A stretch of DNA of 53,845 nt from Syntrophobacterales bacterium (GTDB lineage Bacteria > Desulfobacterota > Desulfobaccia > Desulfobaccales > 0-14-0-80-60-11): positions 1 to 53,845 of the forward strand of contig JALNYP010000025.1 in assembly GCA_023229795.1 (NCBI GenBank). The letters are read 5' to 3'. Numbering within the stretch: position 1 is the first letter of the stretch; each line of letters opens with the position of its first letter. The notes under the pieces were generated by a model. That model searched no databases, was not told where the DNA came from, and was given only the letters and a program-made list of their open reading frames with translations. This document shows positions 9,190 through 17,058 of the stretch, one piece after another. Made by a program: the position numbers and the translations under genes.

Positions 9190-9578
9190 TTTTCCTCCGA
9201 TGTATCCTTCTTGAAAATTTGCCTTAGCCGCGGCGGTGCAGCCTTCCTACCTGCGATCCGCTTGAGCCGTCTCCGGCCCATGGTGCAAGCTGCTCTCGCT
9301 GAAAAAAACTGAACCTGATCAGTTATATATAAAATTTCCCCTAAAAAAGAAAGGGGATTTCCCATCCGCCTTCGATTATATGGCCCCAGGCCGTCATGTC
9401 AAGGAGAAAATACCATTTTTCACATGGGGCCGGCTCAGGCGTCTGGCGCCGCACGGCAAAAGCCCCAAATTATCCTCAACTTTGGAACCCCGGGACCGAA
9501 AATTTGTGATAATCTGACCTCGAGACGGACAAGCACCATGAGCCCCGCGATCCGGGCCAGATGAGGGAGCGCGACCTG
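9190..9578. other. Divergent intergenic region, HdrD-like gene and GNAT
   Basis: No gene is supported. An AT-rich block (about 9303-9362) contains CTGATCAG (9313-9320) and an imperfect inverted repeat around TTTCCCCT / AGGGGATTT (9335-9360). It probably holds the promoters of both divergent genes, but no -35/-10 pair stands out. Confidence 0.4.
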
Positions 9579-10100
9579 ATGGACTACATCTTTGAGACCA
9601 TGTCCGAGACCCACCGCCAGCCGATCATCGATATCTTCAATTATCATGTTCAACACAGCTATGCTGCCTATCCCGATCAGCCGGTGGGGTACCAGTTCTT
9701 CGATCGATTTATGGAAATGACCCGGGGTTACCCCGCGGTGGCGGTCAAAGCCGGCGCCGAGGTCGTGGGTTTCGGGTTTCTGAGGCCCTTCCATCCCGCG
9801 GAAACGTTCCAAAGGACCGCCGAAGCCACCTACTTCATCATGCCGGAGCATACCCGGCAAGGTCTGGGGACTGCGATGCTGGACTTCTTTGCGGAACAGG
9901 CCGCCAAGCTGGGGATCGATTCACTCCTGGCCAGCGTCTCTTCCTGCAACCACGAGAGCCTGGAATTCCATCTGAAAAACGGCTTCCGGGAATGCGGCCG
10001 CCTGGCTCGGGTAAGCCGCAAGTTCGGGCAGGACGTGGATGTGGTCTGGCTGCAGAAACGGCTCCCCGAGGCCGAACCGCCGGAACCCCGCGACCTGTAA
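9579..10100 (+). CDS. GNAT-family N-acetyltransferase
   Basis: This is an acetyl-CoA-dependent N-acetyltransferase of 173 residues, nearest in style to the phosphinothricin acetyltransferase group. It starts with IIDIFNYHVQHSYAAYPDQPV and has the acetyl-CoA pyrophosphate loop EHTRQGLGTAMLDFF (Q/R-x-x-G-x-G/A). SVSSCNHESLEFHLKNGFRECGRL is the closing 'N-x-x-S-x-x-F-x-x-x-GF' element. Start choice: ATG 9579 with GAGGGAG nine bases upstream; an in-frame ATG at 9561 is possible but has no ribosome site. The substrate cannot be told. The aldehyde dehydrogenase-like gene begins 22 bases later. Confidence 0.85.
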   Translation: MDYIFETMSETHRQPIIDIFNYHVQHSYAAYPDQPVGYQFFDRFMEMTRGYPAVAVKAGAEVVGFGFLRPFHPAETFQRTAEATYFIMPEHTRQGLGTAMLDFFAEQAAKLGIDSLLASVSSCNHESLEFHLKNGFRECGRLARVSRKFGQDVDVVWLQKRLPEAEPPEPRDL

Positions 10101-10122
10101 AAGAGAAAGGCGAAACGTCGAG

Positions 10123-11304
10123 ATGACTCTATCCCTGCCAGAGCGTTTGCAATTGTTGGAGGAACTGGCTCGGCGCCTGGAGGCGCGCCGGGACGATCTG
10201 ATCGAGGCGGAAGGGGAGGATATCGGCACCCCGTGCCGCGCCGCGGCCATGGAACTGACCATGGCGGTCGAGCATCTCCGCACCATGGCTCTGGAAGTCC
10301 CCTATGTCGAAGGCAAGGCGCCGTACGGCACGGTGGCCGCCATCCTGCCTTATGACGCCCCGCCGGTCATGGTGGCCCGGGTGGGCGGCGCCGCCATCCT
10401 GGGGGGCAACCGCTTCCGGTTCAGTTTCTCGTCCCAAACCCCCCGCACCGCTCTCCTCTTCCAAGAGATTATGGCGGGGTTGGACCCCTTCACCGCGGTG
10501 GTGGGCCTGGATAACCGGGTCTTCGGGCAGGAATGCGTCCGGGACCCCGACGTGCGGGTCTTGTTCATCTCCGGCGGCGGCGAAGTGGGCGCGGCCTACG
10601 AACAGCAAGCCCGGCATTTCGATAAACTCTTCTTTGCCGGGCCCAGCGGCCTGCCGCCGGTGATCCTGTTCAAAGACGCCCCCCTGGACCAGGCCGTCAG
10701 GTTCGTGGTCTGGCGGGCCTTTGTCAACGGCGGCCAGTACTGCACCACCCTGAAGCGGGCCTATATCCACCGGGACATCTATGACCGGGCCCAGGCCATG
10801 ATCCTCGCCCTGATGCCCGAGATCAAGGTAGGAGACCCCCGGGACCCCGAGACCCGGATCGGCCCCCTTAAGGTGGAGCGCACTCGCAAACTCGTGGCGC
10901 GGGCCTTGGAGTCTCTGAAAGAGGCCCGCTTCTTGACGCCGCCCCGCCGGGACGGTCTCTGGCAGGGGCCGTTTCTGCTGGAAACCGAGGCCCCCCCGGA
11001 CCTGGAACTGTTCGGACCCTTCCTGACCCTGACGCCGGTGGCAAGCGACGAGGCCGCGGTAGAAAAAGTCCTGCCCAGCCGCTACCCTTTCCTGGTCTCC
11101 TGGTTCGGCACCCCGCCGCCAGGGGCCAAAGAAGCCCTGACCGAGACCTTCGGCATGACCTACGACAACGTGGATTTCATCTTCACGCCCCTGCGCCTGC
11201 CCTTCGGCGGCAAAGGCGCCAGCGGCTGGATCATTGAAAATCGGGACGGGCAACTGGCCAAACGGGACGGGGCGTTTATCTACAGCGCCGAGCTGGTGAG
11301 ATGA
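10123..11304 (+). CDS. Divergent, short aldehyde dehydrogenase-family protein
   Basis: This NAD(P)-binding aldehyde dehydrogenase fold has 393 residues, about 90 fewer than usual, mostly missing at the N-terminus. PYGTVAAILPYDAPPVMVARVGGAAILGGN matches the cofactor-binding 'P-x-G-V-x-x-x-I-x-P-x-N' region, and the nucleophile is Cys207 in NGGQYCTTL. The general-base segment, normally L-E-L-G-G-K, reads FFAGPSGLPP (170-179), so the catalytic Glu is absent. The C-terminal LPFGGKGASG motif is kept. It may be an acylating enzyme, a non-hydrolysing variant or a non-catalytic protein. ATG 10123 is preceded by AGAAAGG. Confidence 0.8.
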   Translation: MTLSLPERLQLLEELARRLEARRDDLIEAEGEDIGTPCRAAAMELTMAVEHLRTMALEVPYVEGKAPYGTVAAILPYDAPPVMVARVGGAAILGGNRFRFSFSSQTPRTALLFQEIMAGLDPFTAVVGLDNRVFGQECVRDPDVRVLFISGGGEVGAAYEQQARHFDKLFFAGPSGLPPVILFKDAPLDQAVRFVVWRAFVNGGQYCTTLKRAYIHRDIYDRAQAMILALMPEIKVGDPRDPETRIGPLKVERTRKLVARALESLKEARFLTPPRRDGLWQGPFLLETEAPPDLELFGPFLTLTPVASDEAAVEKVLPSRYPFLVSWFGTPPPGAKEALTETFGMTYDNVDFIFTPLRLPFGGKGASGWIIENRDGQLAKRDGAFIYSAELVR

Positions 11305-11325
11305 GTGAGCGGTGAGCTGCTGTAG

Positions 11326-11348
11326 GGTGGGCACGGCCCACCTTTTTT
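11326..11348 (+). terminator. Intrinsic terminator built from a dispersed palindrome
   Basis: GGTGGGC (11326-11332), loop ACG, GCCCACC (11336-11342), then six T make a good terminator just after the aldehyde dehydrogenase-like gene. The same palindrome occurs without a T-run at 5431-5447, so a mobile-style repeat seems to have become a terminator here. Confidence 0.8.
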
Positions 11349-11358
11349 CCCAATTACG

Positions 11359-12090
11359 ATGAACGAATTCATGGCGGCCGATGCCCACCTTCCCTTAGAT
11401 TGGCCTGAGACCTACCAGGACGCGGTGGCGCTCCAAGAAAAACTGCGTCACCAGGTCCAACTAGTTCCCCTCCCCCACCCGCCCCGGCTGGTGGCCGGAG
11501 TGGATGCTATCTGCGACCGGAGCGATCAGCGCATCTTCGGGGCCGCTGCCCTCTATCGCTATCCGGAGCTGGAACTGGTGGAGGAGGCGGGCGTGGCGGG
11601 GCAGTGTCCGTTTCCCTATCGCACCGGGCTGCTGAGTTTCCGGGAGGTCCCTATCCTGGCGGCGGCGCTCCTGCGCCTGAAAGCGCGTCCGGACGTGGTC
11701 CTGGTAGACGGCCAGGGCATCGCCCATCCCCGGGGCCTGGGTCTGGCCGCGCACCTGGGGTTGGTAATGGACCTGCCCGCCATCGGGGTGGCGAAGAGCC
11801 GCTTGGTGGGCGAAGGGACGGAACCGGAAATGGAGGCTGGCTCGTATAAGCCGTTAATCTGGCAAGGAAAACAGGTGGGATTGATCCTGCGGACGCGCAG
11901 GGGTATAAAACCCCTCTACATCTCCCCCGGCCACCGCATCACGCTGCCGGAATGTCTGGAGATGGTGCTGGGCTGCGTTACGAGATACCGGATTCCCCTG
12001 CCGGTGCGACAGGCTGATCTCCTGACCCGGCGTCTGCGGGCGGCAGCCCTGACCGCAGCTCCGGACGCAACCGGGCAGCCTTGGCGTTGA
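11359..12090 (+). CDS. nfi: Endonuclease V (deoxyinosine 3'-endonuclease)
   Basis: This DNA repair enzyme cleaves the second phosphodiester 3' of deoxyinosine produced by adenine deamination. In 243 residues it shows the family motifs: LVAGVDA (metal-binding Asp, about 45), PYRTGLLSFREVP (about 86-98, with the conserved Glu), VLVDGQGIAHPRGLGLAAHLG (about 114-134) and ISPGHRI near the end. The ATG at 11359 has no clear Shine-Dalgarno; ATG 11371 is an alternative. The C-terminal 35 codons overlap a convergent small Cys-rich frame on the minus strand. Confidence 0.94.
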   Translation: MNEFMAADAHLPLDWPETYQDAVALQEKLRHQVQLVPLPHPPRLVAGVDAICDRSDQRIFGAAALYRYPELELVEEAGVAGQCPFPYRTGLLSFREVPILAAALLRLKARPDVVLVDGQGIAHPRGLGLAAHLGLVMDLPAIGVAKSRLVGEGTEPEMEAGSYKPLIWQGKQVGLILRTRRGIKPLYISPGHRITLPECLEMVLGCVTRYRIPLPVRQADLLTRRLRAAALTAAPDATGQPWR

Positions 12091-12244
12091 AGAGCAGGTC
12101 CCGATACAACGGGCAGACGTGATACTGTGCGTTGCTGCACCGCTGCTGCCGGGAATCCCACTCCCACCAGAGGCAGTTCTCGCAGACCCCCCGAATCTCC
12201 TGGTTAAGGCAGATTCGTCCCACATCCCCGAAATTGATAATCAT
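11978..12244 (-). CDS. Small Cys-rich protein, unknown function
   Basis: This 88-residue frame begins with GDVGRICLNQEIRGVCENCLWWEWDS and continues with CSNAQYHVCPLYRDL: a C-x2-C-x2-W..C..C pattern that could bind zinc or an iron-sulfur cluster. A very similar pattern occurs in the small gene at 12912-13109, which is the main reason to believe this frame. A GGGG stretch precedes ATG 12244. The last third overlaps the 3' end of nfi by 113 bases in antisense, which is unusual, so the real end may differ or the frame could be spurious. Confidence 0.45.
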   Translation of the reverse strand: MIINFGDVGRICLNQEIRGVCENCLWWEWDSRQQRCSNAQYHVCPLYRDLLFNAKAARLRPELRSGLPPADAGSGDQPVAPAGESGIS

Positions 12245-12434
12245 CCCCGTTTCCCCCGAGTTTCCTCTCCCCGAAGTATCTTCTAGAATCGGAAACTTAT
12301 ACGATTTGAATAAACCAAAGCCTCAGGTAAGTCAAATATTTTCTGGGGCCTGGTTGGAGGGCGCTACCAGTGGGCGCGGGGACGTCGGGGGGACCTGGGG
12401 AAAGCGGGCGCCAGCGGGGCTGGGAACCCAAGCC

Positions 12435-12893
12435 TCAAAAGAAATCGGTCTTTTTAAAGATGAGGGGCTGGCTCTGGGGATGGAGGATTTTAGCGGCCAC
12501 CGCTTCTCCCACGAACAGGGTATGGTCTCCCGCCGTAAAGCTGTGCACCAGCTTCAGGTCCAGGTAGGCGTAGGCCTGGGGCAGGATGGGCGCCCCGGTC
12601 ACCGCGGTGGTCCAATTCAGGCCGGCGAACTTGTCGATGCTGCGGCCGCTTTTATAGCCGAAGCGTTTGGCCAGGTCAATGTGGTCGCCGGTCAAAACGT
12701 TCACGGCGAAGACGCCGCTTTCCTTGATCAAAGCGTGGGAATAGCGGGGCGGGGCAATGGACACCATGACCATCAGGGGATGCAGCGATACTTGGGAGAC
12801 CCAGGACGCAGTCATGCCGTTGACCTTGTCGTCCAGGCGGGTGGTCACCACGTACACCCCATGCACCAGGGCCATAAAGGCTACCTCTTGCAT
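12435..12893 (-). CDS. Flavin reductase-like FMN-binding protein
   Basis: This FMN-binding split-barrel flavin reductase-like domain has about 152 residues. Typical features are LVHGVYVVTTRLDDKVNGMTASWVSQVSLHPLMVMVSIAP (flavin-binding strand and loop) and LVHSFTAGDHTLFVGEAVA. It belongs to the same broad family as the gene at 7095-7664 but is clearly distinct. Start choice: ATG 12893 lies seven bases after GGGAGG; TTG 12899 is too close to it. The small Cys-rich gene ends 18 bases upstream, so the two are probably co-transcribed, perhaps as a flavoprotein with a small metal-binding partner. Confidence 0.85.
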   Translation of the reverse strand: MQEVAFMALVHGVYVVTTRLDDKVNGMTASWVSQVSLHPLMVMVSIAPPRYSHALIKESGVFAVNVLTGDHIDLAKRFGYKSGRSIDKFAGLNWTTAVTGAPILPQAYAYLDLKLVHSFTAGDHTLFVGEAVAAKILHPQSQPLIFKKTDFF

Positions 12894-12911
12894 CGCCAAG
12901 CCTCCCTGGGG

Positions 12912-13109
12912 TTAGGCGCCTGAGGGCCGGGCCGGGCTGGCTTCCGGGTGTTCCGGCGCCGGCCGGCCGGCCGCGGCCGTCCACTCTTCGCAGTTCCAGA
13001 ACTTTCCCACTCCCTGGTTGATACGGGTACACAGGCCTTTGTATTTATAGGTCCAGTGGCTGCAGGTGGAGCAGACTTTCAACGGGCGTTCCTCCGGATG
13101 GGCGCACAT
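12912..13109 (-). CDS. Small Cys-rich protein upstream of a flavin reductase
   Basis: This protein has 65 residues, or 56 if translation starts at TTG 13082, which follows GGAGGA at seven bases; ATG 13109 has AAAGGA ten bases upstream. The core is VCSTCSHWTYKYKGLCTRINQGVGKFWNCEEW, i.e. C-x2-C-x2-W..C..C, followed by a low-complexity Pro/Ala tail. It resembles the frame at 11978-12244. The four cysteines suggest a small zinc or iron-sulfur site. No family name is recognised. Operon with the flavin reductase downstream is likely. Confidence 0.65.
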   Translation of the reverse strand: MCAHPEERPLKVCSTCSHWTYKYKGLCTRINQGVGKFWNCEEWTAAAGRPAPEHPEASPARPSGA

Positions 13110-13190
13110 GCAAGGTTTATCCTTTATTCTTGAAATCCAAGCCAGGCCGTAAGTCCCCGGTCAGCCTCAGGGCAAAATAGTGCTTTTATC

Positions 13191-14255
13191 TTAAAGGTCT
13201 TCGGCCGTCAGGTCAAGGCGGAAATGGTCGTAGCCCCGGCCCGAGATGTCCACGTCGCCCGCCGGGGTCGAAAGCAGGACCCGGTCTCCGGGGACGATGC
13301 GGCCCAGCGGCAACGGCTGCGCCAGCCCGGCCCGGGCGAAGGCCTGGTCCAGGCGGGCGGCCATCTCGGGGGCGGCGGTGAACAGCAGGAGATAGTCTTC
13401 CCCGCCGGTGAGGGCCAGGTTAAGGGCGCTCACGCCCAGGGCCGGCGCCGCGGCCTGCACCCGGGGCGAGACGGGGACTGCGGCCGCGGGGATCAGCGCC
13501 CCCACGCCGCTGGCCCGGCAAACATGGTACAGGTCGGTGGCGACCCCATCGGAAGTGTCGATAAGGGCCGTGGCCAGGGCCTCCCGGGCCAGGAGGCGGC
13601 CGGCCGCCAGGTGGGGCCGCGGGGTCAGATGGGCTGCGATCAGGGGCTCTTGCAGGTCCGGCGCTAGCTTCGCCCCCCGGCGCAAGATCTCCAGGCCCGC
13701 GGCGGCCTCGCCCAGGGGGCCGGTGACGAAGATCAGGTCCCCCGGCCGGGCCCCGGCGCGCCGCAGCATCCGGGCGGCGGGCACCTGTCCGGTCAGGGTC
13801 ACGGTGATGACCAGGCCTTCGGGCGCGGCCACGGTGTCGCCGCCGATAACGGCCACGCCGTATTCCCGGGCGGCCCGGGCCAGCCCGGCGGCGAACTGAA
13901 GGGCCAGGCAGCGGTCCCGGTCCGGCGGCCAGCCCAGGGACAGCAGGGCGTACCGGGGTTCGCCCCCCATGGCCGCGATGTCGCTCACATTCACCGCCAG
14001 GGATTTCCAACCCAGTTGGTCCAGGGAGGTGTAGGCCAGGTCGAAGTGAACGCCTTCCACCAGGGTATCCACGGTTAAGAGGAGATAATCGGGGCCGTCC
14101 AGCGCCAGCGCGGCGCAGTCGTCGCCGATGCCCAGGACGACCGCAGCCGGCGGGGCCCCGAATTCCCGGCTTAAGGCCGTAATCAAGGCCACTTCGCTGA
14201 GAGAGGCATCCCCGGGCGGGGTCCCCGGGTCACGCTTGTCGGTCGGATGGGTCAT
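13191..14255 (-). CDS. thiL: Thiamine-monophosphate kinase
   Basis: ThiL makes thiamine diphosphate from thiamine monophosphate and ATP, the last step of cofactor synthesis. The 354-residue protein has the AIR-synthase-like fold with GIGDDCAAL (about 42-50, Mg/ATP aspartates), TVDTLVEGVHFDL (about 61-73), the NVSDIAAMGGEPRYALLSLG loop (about 89-108), VIGGDTVAAPEGL, and ALIDTSDGVATDL (about 228-240). All are typical. No TPP riboswitch consensus was seen upstream. It is transcribed away from the small gene at 14400. Confidence 0.95.
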   Translation of the reverse strand: MTHPTDKRDPGTPPGDASLSEVALITALSREFGAPPAAVVLGIGDDCAALALDGPDYLLLTVDTLVEGVHFDLAYTSLDQLGWKSLAVNVSDIAAMGGEPRYALLSLGWPPDRDRCLALQFAAGLARAAREYGVAVIGGDTVAAPEGLVITVTLTGQVPAARMLRRAGARPGDLIFVTGPLGEAAAGLEILRRGAKLAPDLQEPLIAAHLTPRPHLAAGRLLAREALATALIDTSDGVATDLYHVCRASGVGALIPAAAVPVSPRVQAAAPALGVSALNLALTGGEDYLLLFTAAPEMAARLDQAFARAGLAQPLPLGRIVPGDRVLLSTPAGDVDISGRGYDHFRLDLTAEDL

Positions 14256-14399
14256 TGCGGCAATTCCGGGTGGATAAAGTCTGGTCGCCGGTTATTGACG
14301 GCCCGGGGAATCATTCCTAAATTTAAATAAATTCTTCAAGTCCCTGGGGGTGGCCCTCTGCTGCCGCCTCCCTCAATTCAGCTAAAAGGAGTAAGACCC

Positions 14400-14636
14400 A
14401 TGGAAAAGCTGAAGGCCAAGCAGGCCTGGGCCGTTGCCTATACCCCTCAATATTTCCTCGAAATGGGGCCGGAATACGACGCTGATCGCCTGGAACAACT
14501 GAACGAGCACCTGGCCAAAGGCGATTACGCCCTGATCAGCAACGAGACCCAGGGGTTTTACGGCGACCTGGTGATCGACTTCCCCCTGAATATGGCGGAA
14601 CCCTACCGGGCCCTGATTCTCCTGGAGAAATCTTAA
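14400..14636 (+). CDS. Small conserved-looking hypothetical protein
   Basis: This is a soluble acidic protein of 78 residues with no family I recognise. AAAGGAGT at 14384-14391, eight bases before ATG 14400, supports translation. The sequence has no Cys, no signal peptide and no membrane segment. It is convergent with the Bax-inhibitor-like gene, the stops being 16 bases apart. Confidence 0.65.
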   Translation: MEKLKAKQAWAVAYTPQYFLEMGPEYDADRLEQLNEHLAKGDYALISNETQGFYGDLVIDFPLNMAEPYRALILLEKS

Positions 14637-14652
14637 GCCTGCCCGGGCGCCC

Positions 14653-15399
14653 TTAGTCCCGGCTCCGCAGCTTGGCCAGCAGCCTCAGCATCTCGAGGTA
14701 GAGCCAGATCAGGGTGACCATCAACCCGAAGGCCCCATACCACTCCATGTATTTGGGGGCTCCCTGGGCCGCGCCCTGCTCGATGAAATCGAAGTCCAGC
14801 ACCAGGTTCAGCGCCGCGATGACCACCACGAAGAGGCTGAAACCTATCCCCACCCAGCCGCTTTGATAGACCAGGGGTATCTGGATGCCGAAAAAGCCCA
14901 GGACCATGGTGAGGAGATAGAACAGGACGATGCCCCCGGTGGCGGCCACCACGCCCTTCTTGAAGTTTTCGGTGGCCTGGATCAGCCTGGATTTGTAGGC
15001 CAGCAACAGGGCCAGGCAGGTACCGAAGGTCAGCCCCACCGCCTGGATGACGATGCCGGGAAATTGGGCCTCGAACAGGGCGGAAACGCCGCCGATGACC
15101 AGTCCTTCCAGGAGGGCGTAGAGGGGCGCGGTGATGGGCGCCCAGGTCTGCTTGAAGATGGTGACCAGGGCCACGATGAATCCGGCGATGGCGCCCACCG
15201 CCACCCAGGGAGTCACCACCTGGGGGTTCATGGCCTGGTAGTATTTGCTCCACACCCAGGAGGCGGTGACCAGGACGCACAGCAGCAGCAGGATCGCCTT
15301 GTTGGCGGTGCCCTGGATGGTCATGGCCCCCTCGGTCCGGGCCACCCGCCCGAAGCCGGTGAAGGTATTATCGCCTAATGCAGGATTGGCGGTCCGCAT
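14653..15399 (-). CDS. Bax inhibitor-1/YccA-family membrane protein
   Basis: This inner-membrane protein of 248 residues has about seven helices and resembles the BaxI_1 (YccA-like) branch of the TMBIM family. N-terminal MRTANPALGDNTFTGFGR is the hallmark of that branch. It ends with WYGAFGLMVTLIWLYLEMLRLLAKL. Relatives act as ion or pH-gated channels or as regulators of membrane proteases; the role here is not shown. Start choice: ATG 15399 with GGAGG six bases upstream. Longer frames start in repetitive non-coding sequence. Confidence 0.88.
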   Translation of the reverse strand: MRTANPALGDNTFTGFGRVARTEGAMTIQGTANKAILLLLCVLVTASWVWSKYYQAMNPQVVTPWVAVGAIAGFIVALVTIFKQTWAPITAPLYALLEGLVIGGVSALFEAQFPGIVIQAVGLTFGTCLALLLAYKSRLIQATENFKKGVVAATGGIVLFYLLTMVLGFFGIQIPLVYQSGWVGIGFSLFVVVIAALNLVLDFDFIEQGAAQGAPKYMEWYGAFGLMVTLIWLYLEMLRLLAKLRSRD

Positions 15400-15602
15400 G
15401 GTTATCCTCCCAATTTCATTGGTAATCAACAGTTTATCAAGATTTGCGCATCTGTGAAGCAAAAATACCCGTGCCCTGGAGAAGCCCTTAAGGCCAGGGA
15501 GCGGAGACTCCCCTACAAGTTGCCCAGGCTCACCGCGGGTGGCCGGCGCCACCATTCTAAGTTATATTCTCAAGCATATACCCCATGTCTTAGAGGTGAC
15601 GC

Positions 15603-16001
15603 ATGAAGAACCTGCTGATCGCTGCATCTGCTTTCCTGCTCATTCTGCTGGTCGCCGTGACCCTGCCGGCGGCTTCCGAAGTGACGTCCTTGCAGGCGAA
15701 AGACTCGGGCCGGGAGATTCAGGTAAAAGTCGGAGCTCTTATCGAGCTTTCTCTGCCAGAGCAGGCCGGCACCGGTTACCAGTGGGAATTCGACCGGCTT
15801 GATCAGCAGCACTTCGAGTTGCTCAAGACCGCAACCAGGTCCCTGGCTGAAAAGCACCTGGTTGGCGGTCCGGTCCTCAAGACTTGGCGGCTGAAAGCCA
15901 AAACCGCGGGCGACTCCCAGCTCACCCTGGATTATTTTCGATCGTGGGAAGGAAGGGGCCAGGCCGTGAAGCATTTCCAGGTGAAAGTTCGCATCCGCTA
16001 G
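15603..16001 (+). CDS. Exported I42 (chagasin-like) cysteine protease inhibitor
   Basis: The protein has 132 residues with a clear Sec signal peptide (positively charged start, hydrophobic core LLIAASAFLLILLVAVTLP, cleavage after about residue 24). The mature part is a single chagasin/I42 immunoglobulin-like domain: LSLPEQAGTGYQWEF carries the G-T-G-Y-x-W loop, and YFRSWEG stands in for the third inhibitory loop. GAGGTGAC lies just before ATG 15603. It probably inhibits papain-like cysteine peptidases in the periplasm. It is a single gene with no peptidase nearby. Confidence 0.85.
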   Translation: MKNLLIAASAFLLILLVAVTLPAASEVTSLQAKDSGREIQVKVGALIELSLPEQAGTGYQWEFDRLDQQHFELLKTATRSLAEKHLVGGPVLKTWRLKAKTAGDSQLTLDYFRSWEGRGQAVKHFQVKVRIR

Positions 16002-16068
16002 GGAATAGAGCCCGATCACTGCCTGCTATCCATAACCTTAACGGGCGCGGTGCGTACCCTACGGTGGC

Positions 16069-16088
16069 ACAGGCTTTCCAGCCTGTGG
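16069..16088. repeat. CACAGGCTTTCCAGCCTGTG palindrome
   Basis: A near-perfect 20-base palindrome downstream of the protease inhibitor gene. Copies occur at 16973-16992 and, slightly changed, at 39702-39721. This is a dispersed hairpin family restricted to intergenic DNA in this window. Confidence 0.75.
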
Positions 16089-16235
16089 GCCTGTCCCGGC
16101 CGGAGGCCGTTGCCGCTGGTTAAGTTGCACCCTGCTCACCTTCATTCCCATTTAATTAAATCTCTTCCCTAAAAATTGTTGCCTCCCTGGACAACCACAG
16201 TCCTGCTGCCTACTGTTGTTAAAAGGAGGTGGCCT

Positions 16236-16901
16236 ATGCGACGCAGTCGGATCTTCGTCCTGTCGGGATTTCTGGTATTGGTGCTGCTCCTGGCCTGCAA
16301 CCAGGGGCAAACGGGTGGCAAACCCTATGAAGCCCAGGATTTCAGCAAGTTGAAGGGTATGCCCGGCTTCAGCGACACGTTGCTGGATATGCACTTCACC
16401 CTGTACCAGGGATATGTGAAAAACACCAACCTGCTGTTGGACCAACTCCAGCAGCTGGCCTCCCAGAATCAGACCGGCAGCCCGGCTTACGCCGAACTAA
16501 AGCGCCGCCTGGGGTGGGAGTTTGACGGCATGCGCCTCCATGAGCTTTACTTCGGCAATCTAGGGGGCAAGGAGCCCTTAAAGAAGGACAGTAAGCTCAT
16601 GAAACGGCTGGAAGAAAATTTCGGCAGCTATGATAACTGGGCCGCAGACTTCAAGGCCACCGGGGCCATGCGGGGCATCGGCTGGGCCGTGCTCTATGAA
16701 GACCCCAAATCCGGGCGGCTAATCAATGTCTGGATCAACGAGCACGACGTGGGACACCCGGCAGGCGGCAATCCCCTCCTGGTCATGGACGTCTTCGAGC
16801 ACGCCTACCTTCCCGATTATGGGCTGAAGCGGGCGGATTACATCCAGTCCTTTTTCCAGAATATCAACTGGCCCGCGGTGGAAGCCAGACTCGGCAAGTA
16901 G
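16236..16901 (+). CDS. Lipoprotein Fe/Mn superoxide dismutase
   Basis: Superoxide dismutase converts superoxide to O2 and H2O2. The 221-residue protein has a lipoprotein signal (MRRSRIFVLSGFLVLVLLLAC, lipobox LLAC, Cys21), so it should sit on the outside of a membrane. The Fe/Mn SOD fold is clear: MHFTLYQGYVKN (first His ligand), LHELYFGNLGG (second His), FGSYDNWAADFKATGAMRGIGWAVLY, and DVFEHAYLPDYGLKRADYIQSFFQNINW (Asp and His ligands). Start ATG 16236 follows a perfect AAGGAGGT. An exported lipoprotein form is uncommon and suggests defence against extracellular superoxide. Confidence 0.93.
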   Translation: MRRSRIFVLSGFLVLVLLLACNQGQTGGKPYEAQDFSKLKGMPGFSDTLLDMHFTLYQGYVKNTNLLLDQLQQLASQNQTGSPAYAELKRRLGWEFDGMRLHELYFGNLGGKEPLKKDSKLMKRLEENFGSYDNWAADFKATGAMRGIGWAVLYEDPKSGRLINVWINEHDVGHPAGGNPLLVMDVFEHAYLPDYGLKRADYIQSFFQNINWPAVEARLGK

Positions 16902-16972
16902 TTCTGGAGAGCGGGCACTGCCCGTTATTAATAGCCTCAAAAATGATGCGCGGTGCGCACCCTACGCGGTGG

Positions 16973-16992
16973 CACAGGCTTTCCAGCCTGTG
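16973..16992. repeat. CACAGGCTTTCCAGCCTGTG palindrome, second copy
   Basis: This is identical to the copy at 16069-16088 and lies between the convergent superoxide dismutase and EboD-like genes, where it may help transcript ends. Confidence 0.75.
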
Positions 16993-17058
16993 GCTTTTCA
17001 CCGGCCGGAGGCCGGTGCCACTGATATACCGCGGTGACCCCGGCCCCTCCCCTGCCTC

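Noticed and set aside
9171..9365. Small minus-strand frame upstream of the HdrD-like gene
   Set aside because: No ribosome site or conserved pattern, and it overlaps the start of a well supported gene.
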